Assembly (NCBI RefSeq): GCF_900102165.1
Contig: NZ_FNBD01000008.1
Location: forward strand, 202,686-266,685
DNA: 64,000 nt
Source: Cellulophaga baltica
Lineage (GTDB): Bacteria; Bacteroidota; Bacteroidia; Flavobacteriales; Flavobacteriaceae
Direction of reading: 5' to 3'
Shown here: positions 61,977-64,000 of the stretch, one piece after another
Numbering within the stretch: the stretch's first letter is position 1
How the letters are laid out: each line of letters begins with the position of its first letter
Notes under the pieces: model-generated
What the model saw: only the letters and a program-made list of their open reading frames with translations
Told to the model about the DNA's origin: nothing
The model's database searches: none
Position numbers and translations under genes: made by a program

Positions 61977-63207
61977 GTCATTTGAAAAAACAGTACAATT
62001 AATGAAAATCAGTTTAATAATTTTGACTTTTGTCATTTTAACTTCTTGCCAAACGAATAGACAAGAAAAAAAGGAAAACTACTCGGAATTGACTTCAAAA
62101 ATCGATTCAATAATTAATGAAAATAAATTTAACGGTGTTATTTCTCTTTCAACCGATTCAATTGATATTTATTCCAAATCGTTTGGGTTATCGGATTTAG
62201 AAAATAAAACCAAAATTGATATAAACGACCAATTCGTAATTGGCTCAATAAGTAAACAGATTACCGCTGTTTTGATTCTAAGAGAATACGAGAAAGGTAA
62301 AATTGGATTAAATGACACGATTGATAAATATTTGACAAAAATCAATCAACCTTGGACTAAGCTCGTAACAATTCATCAACTTCTAACTCATACGCACGGA
62401 ATTGTGGATTTAGATAAATCTTTGGAATTTAAACAAGGTTCGCAATTCCATTACTCACAACTGGGATATGAATTACTCGCACAAATTCTTCAAAAAATCA
62501 CAGGTAAGTCTTTTCAAGACCTATCAACAGAATTATTTGACCAATATGGATTAAAAAACACTTTTCATCCAAATAATAAAGCATATAAAAACCTAGTTAA
62601 AGGATACGAAGAAAGTGAAAATGGAATTTTAGAATACACAGAAAATAGTTTCTACAATTATGTTGCTGCTGGTTCATTTATTTCGAATGTTCAGGACTTA
62701 AAAAAATGGAATCAATTACTTTACTCTAATAATTTGGTTGAAAAGGAAACATTGGAATTAATGAAAACTAAATATTCCACCAGAGTTCACCCAATATTTG
62801 AAACAATCGAATATGGATATGGATTGTTATTTAAAGATGGCGAACAAAATATTCAGATTGGTGCTTTAGGCTATGCTCCAGGATTTGTTTCAGCTTGCTA
62901 TTATTATCCTCAGTCAAAACTAAACCTTGTTATATTAGAAAACACCGCAAATAATTTAGACGATTTCAAAAAGACATTTATAGTGCATACTGAAATAATG
63001 CAATTAATAAAAAAACGAACGCCCAACAATGGCTATAATTAATACGGGTTTTGGTGTTTAACCCAAAGTTTAGAGCTTTTAACAAAGTCCGCCAAATCTT
63101 TTGATTTGCTTTAGAACAAAAAAGATATAACAAAATAAAAAGTTTTGGCTAAGTGCTTAATCGGAAATTCAGTAATTTTAATTCCCGTACTAACCATAGC
63201 CTAGCCG
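61971..63207 (+). mobile_element. Gene cassette 1 (serine hydrolase)
   Basis: A 1237-base unit from TT of the first core site to G of the second. It holds one gene in forward orientation with 31 bases before its start, and its last 187 bases are the long foldable end repeat. No promoter is evident inside. Confidence 0.65.
62002..63042 (+). CDS. Serine beta-lactamase-like hydrolase lipoprotein (cassette gene)
   Basis: A 346-residue lipoprotein (signal ending 'VILTSCQTN') of the beta-lactamase/DD-peptidase fold, class C-like. The nucleophile motif SxxK is 'GSISKQITAV', followed by 'IHQLLTHTHGI'. Where YxN is expected there is 'HYSQLGYELL', so the Asn is Gln, and the third motif region reads 'IGALGYAPGF'. 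Substrate is unknown; esterase or peptidase activity is as likely as antibiotic hydrolysis. I start at 62002 because the ATG 19 codons upstream lies in the palindrome and outside the cassette. Confidence 0.87.
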   Translation: MKISLIILTFVILTSCQTNRQEKKENYSELTSKIDSIINENKFNGVISLSTDSIDIYSKSFGLSDLENKTKIDINDQFVIGSISKQITAVLILREYEKGKIGLNDTIDKYLTKINQPWTKLVTIHQLLTHTHGIVDLDKSLEFKQGSQFHYSQLGYELLAQILQKITGKSFQDLSTELFDQYGLKNTFHPNNKAYKNLVKGYEESENGILEYTENSFYNYVAAGSFISNVQDLKKWNQLLYSNNLVEKETLELMKTKYSTRVHPIFETIEYGYGLLFKDGEQNIQIGALGYAPGFVSACYYYPQSKLNLVILENTANNLDDFKKTFIVHTEIMQLIKKRTPNNGYN

Positions 63208-63213
63208 TTGTGT
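63021..63213 (+). repeat. attC-like cassette recombination site, about 193 bases
   Basis: It begins with core GCCCAAC (63021-63027, RYYYAAC) and ends with GTTGTGT (63207-63213, near GTTRRRY). Inside, GGCTAT (63031-63036) pairs with ATAGCC (63196-63201), and TACGGG (63043-63048) with CCCGTA (63184-63189). GCCAAA (63091-63096) with TTTGGC (63144-63149) and the hairpin AAATC/GATTT lie further in. Single unpaired bases remain in the arms. This is longer than the usual attC range of about 57-141 bases. The first 22 bases of this repeat overlap the end of the hydrolase gene. Confidence 0.7.
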
Positions 63214-63645
63214 GTAATTTGACGCAACCAATCCGAATTTGAACATCTAATAAAAAAATAGAATTATGAAAAATCTAAAAATAATCACATTACTCTTTTT
63301 AATCGGAACTTTCTCTTCCTGTAATAATGACGACGACAATAACACTCAAACGTTGAGTGGAATCTATTCGGAAACTTCACCTGTAAGTGGACGTTCTCAA
63401 TTGAATTTTATAAACGGAAATACAGTTATCAAATCGGAACCTGATAGCTCAAGCGAAGATGAATTTACTTATGAAATAATCGGGAATGTAATTAAATTAA
63501 CACCGACTTTGGATAATACTACAACTCAAGAATTTGAAATTGAAATTATGACTAACTCAAAATTTGAAATTGAAAACCTTTATCCAAGTGTAGGAATAAA
63601 TCCGACTACTTATATGACTTTTGAAAAATAAAAAACTACGCACAA
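63208..63645 (+). mobile_element. Gene cassette 2, interrupted in its recombination site
   Basis: The unit begins at TTGTGTG and holds one small lipoprotein gene. Its end core appears as CGCACAA (63639-63645), close to the complement of its start, and is cut at that point by intron sequence on the other strand. Confidence 0.6.
63266..63631 (+). CDS. Small lipoprotein of unknown function (cassette gene)
   Basis: A 121-residue lipoprotein whose signal ends 'LIGTFSSCNND', followed by an Asp/Asn-rich linker. The remaining 90 residues are beta-strand rich ('TLSGIYSETSPVSGRSQLNFING'), like small lipocalin-type or beta-sandwich Bacteroidota lipoproteins. No catalytic motif. It ends eight bases before the cassette's end core. 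Confidence 0.8.
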   Translation: MKNLKIITLLFLIGTFSSCNNDDDNNTQTLSGIYSETSPVSGRSQLNFINGNTVIKSEPDSSSEDEFTYEIIGNVIKLTPTLDNTTTQEFEIEIMTNSKFEIENLYPSVGINPTTYMTFEK

Positions 63646-64000
63646 TCGAGTAGACGGCTCCGCCCCTAATTAGGAACGGAGTGCGCCTCTCACACCACCG
63701 TACATACGGGTCTCGTATACGGCGGTTCAATAATTATACATCTCGTTTGTAGTACTCTATTAAACTAACATACCCTCTCATTCTCAACCTTTTAATGGTA
63801 ATTGTAGTCCCTAAAATAGGGCTTTGAGCTACTGCCCATCCTCCCATTCTTGTGCGACTCCAAGCATAGGCGGTGTTATGGTTTACACCTAAACGGATTA
63901 GGTTTTTCCGCTTCCGTTCTGGTTTCTTCCAATGGTGCCATATACAGTACCGCAATCGGTTTCTTAGCCATTCTTCCAGCTTTTTAAGCTTTGCTTGGAT
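63646..64000 (-). mobile_element. Group II intron (class IIC-like), 3' end, inserted in a cassette site
   Basis: The 3' end of a minus-strand group II intron. Domain V is at 63694-63726: ACCGCC at its 5' side pairs with GGTGGT at its 3' side and contains a CGC triad, a class IIC trait. Domain VI is a hairpin at 63658-63681 (CTCCG/CGGAG). The intron ends near TCTACTCGAT (63645-63654 read on the minus strand), adjacent to the core CGCACAA. The maturase lies upstream and beyond the window. Confidence 0.8.
63734..64000 (-). CDS. Group II intron reverse transcriptase/maturase, C-terminal part
   Basis: The gene enters from beyond the window; 88 residues of the C-terminal maturase (X) domain are visible, with 'LKKLEEWLRNRLRYCIWHHW', 'KRKNLIRLGV', 'AYAWSRTRMGGWAVAQSPIL' and the final 'GYVSLIEYYKRDV'. 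The frame is open to base 64000. It stops seven bases before domain V, as expected when the ORF sits in domain IV. It helps splice the intron and copies it into DNA. Confidence 0.9.
   Translation of the reverse strand: MQAKLKKLEEWLRNRLRYCIWHHWKKPERKRKNLIRLGVNHNTAYAWSRTRMGGWAVAQSPILGTTITIKRLRMRGYVSLIEYYKRDV

Larger units (their letters stand above)
60758..64000 (+). mobile_element. Integron-like element: recombinase, attachment region and gene cassettes
   Basis: A tyrosine recombinase gene is followed by paired palindromes, a GTTRRRY core site and at least two promoterless gene units in the same direction, each starting at a TT inside a core site and ending in a complementary core. The start of unit 1 (TTGGGC) complements its own end core (GCCCAAC) exactly, and unit 2 (TTGTGTG) complements CGCACAA at its end with one mismatch, as a cassette that circularises should. 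Unlike classical integrons the integrase gene points toward the cassettes. A group II intron interrupts the array at 63646. Confidence 0.72.

Noticed and set aside
61945..62001. Upstream ATG extending the cassette hydrolase into the palindrome
   Set aside because: It would begin outside the cassette boundary, and the lipoprotein signal peptide begins cleanly at 62002.
63043..63265. A CRISPR array or IS end in the region between cassette genes
   Set aside because: There are no short regularly spaced repeats and no transposase or terminal inverted repeats; the region is one long attC-like repeat.

Overview
The window is a low-GC, gene-dense stretch that reads like the chromosome of a marine member of the Flavobacteriaceae (Bacteroidota). 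This rests on SusC/SusD outer-membrane pairs, a one-piece CcsBA cytochrome c assembly protein, bacillithiol synthesis, families common in this phylum (DUF4252, DUF2911, DUF4290), start sites without Shine-Dalgarno sequences, and promoters of the Bacteroidota type (TTG, 17-21 bases, TAnnTTTG). I cannot name the genus from sequence alone. No gene-free gap exceeds 300 bases.

Layout. 1-5.7 kb: end of an L-serine dehydratase, small conserved proteins, panB, lspA and a pseudouridine synthase. 5.7-16.1 kb: EamA transporter, an unknown helical protein, leuA-leuB, a TlpA-type lipoprotein, pheT, a fasciclin protein. 16.2-21.4 kb (minus strand): ccsBA, a Cys/Met PLP enzyme and bshB1. 21.6-29.5 kb: a plus-strand run with a DUF2520 protein, a KdsC-like phosphatase, Maf, a lipoprotein, MscS, a large PIG-L deacetylase, and a sodium symporter preceded by a 33-residue membrane peptide. 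30.5-34.2 kb: a photolyase operon and small enzymes. 34.2-46.2 kb (minus strand): a Sus-like locus in which a SusC/SusD pair is linked to an alkaline phosphatase fused to a phosphodiesterase-like domain, a metallophosphoesterase, and a hybrid two-component regulator whose phosphorylation sites look lost. This suggests capture of organic phosphate rather than glycans. 46.3-59.9 kb: housekeeping genes including pirin, a LOV-like PAS protein, cyclophilin, murA with Asp in place of the catalytic Cys, recQ, fmt, HU and a class IV aminotransferase.

60-64 kb is the accessory end and the most interesting part. Just past a tRNA-Met(CAT) lie a small zinc-ribbon gene and a tyrosine recombinase that is not of the classical IntI type. 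Downstream are two copies of a palindrome, then a GTTGGGC core site, then two gene units in the same orientation (a serine beta-lactamase-like lipoprotein and a small lipoprotein). The units are bounded by complementary core sites (GCCCAAC ... GTTGTGT) at the ends of a long foldable repeat. This is the architecture of an integron with gene cassettes, but with an Xer-like integrase and an attC-like site of about 193 bases. The second cassette's recombination site is interrupted by the 3' end of a group II intron with class IIC features, whose maturase runs out of the window on the minus strand.
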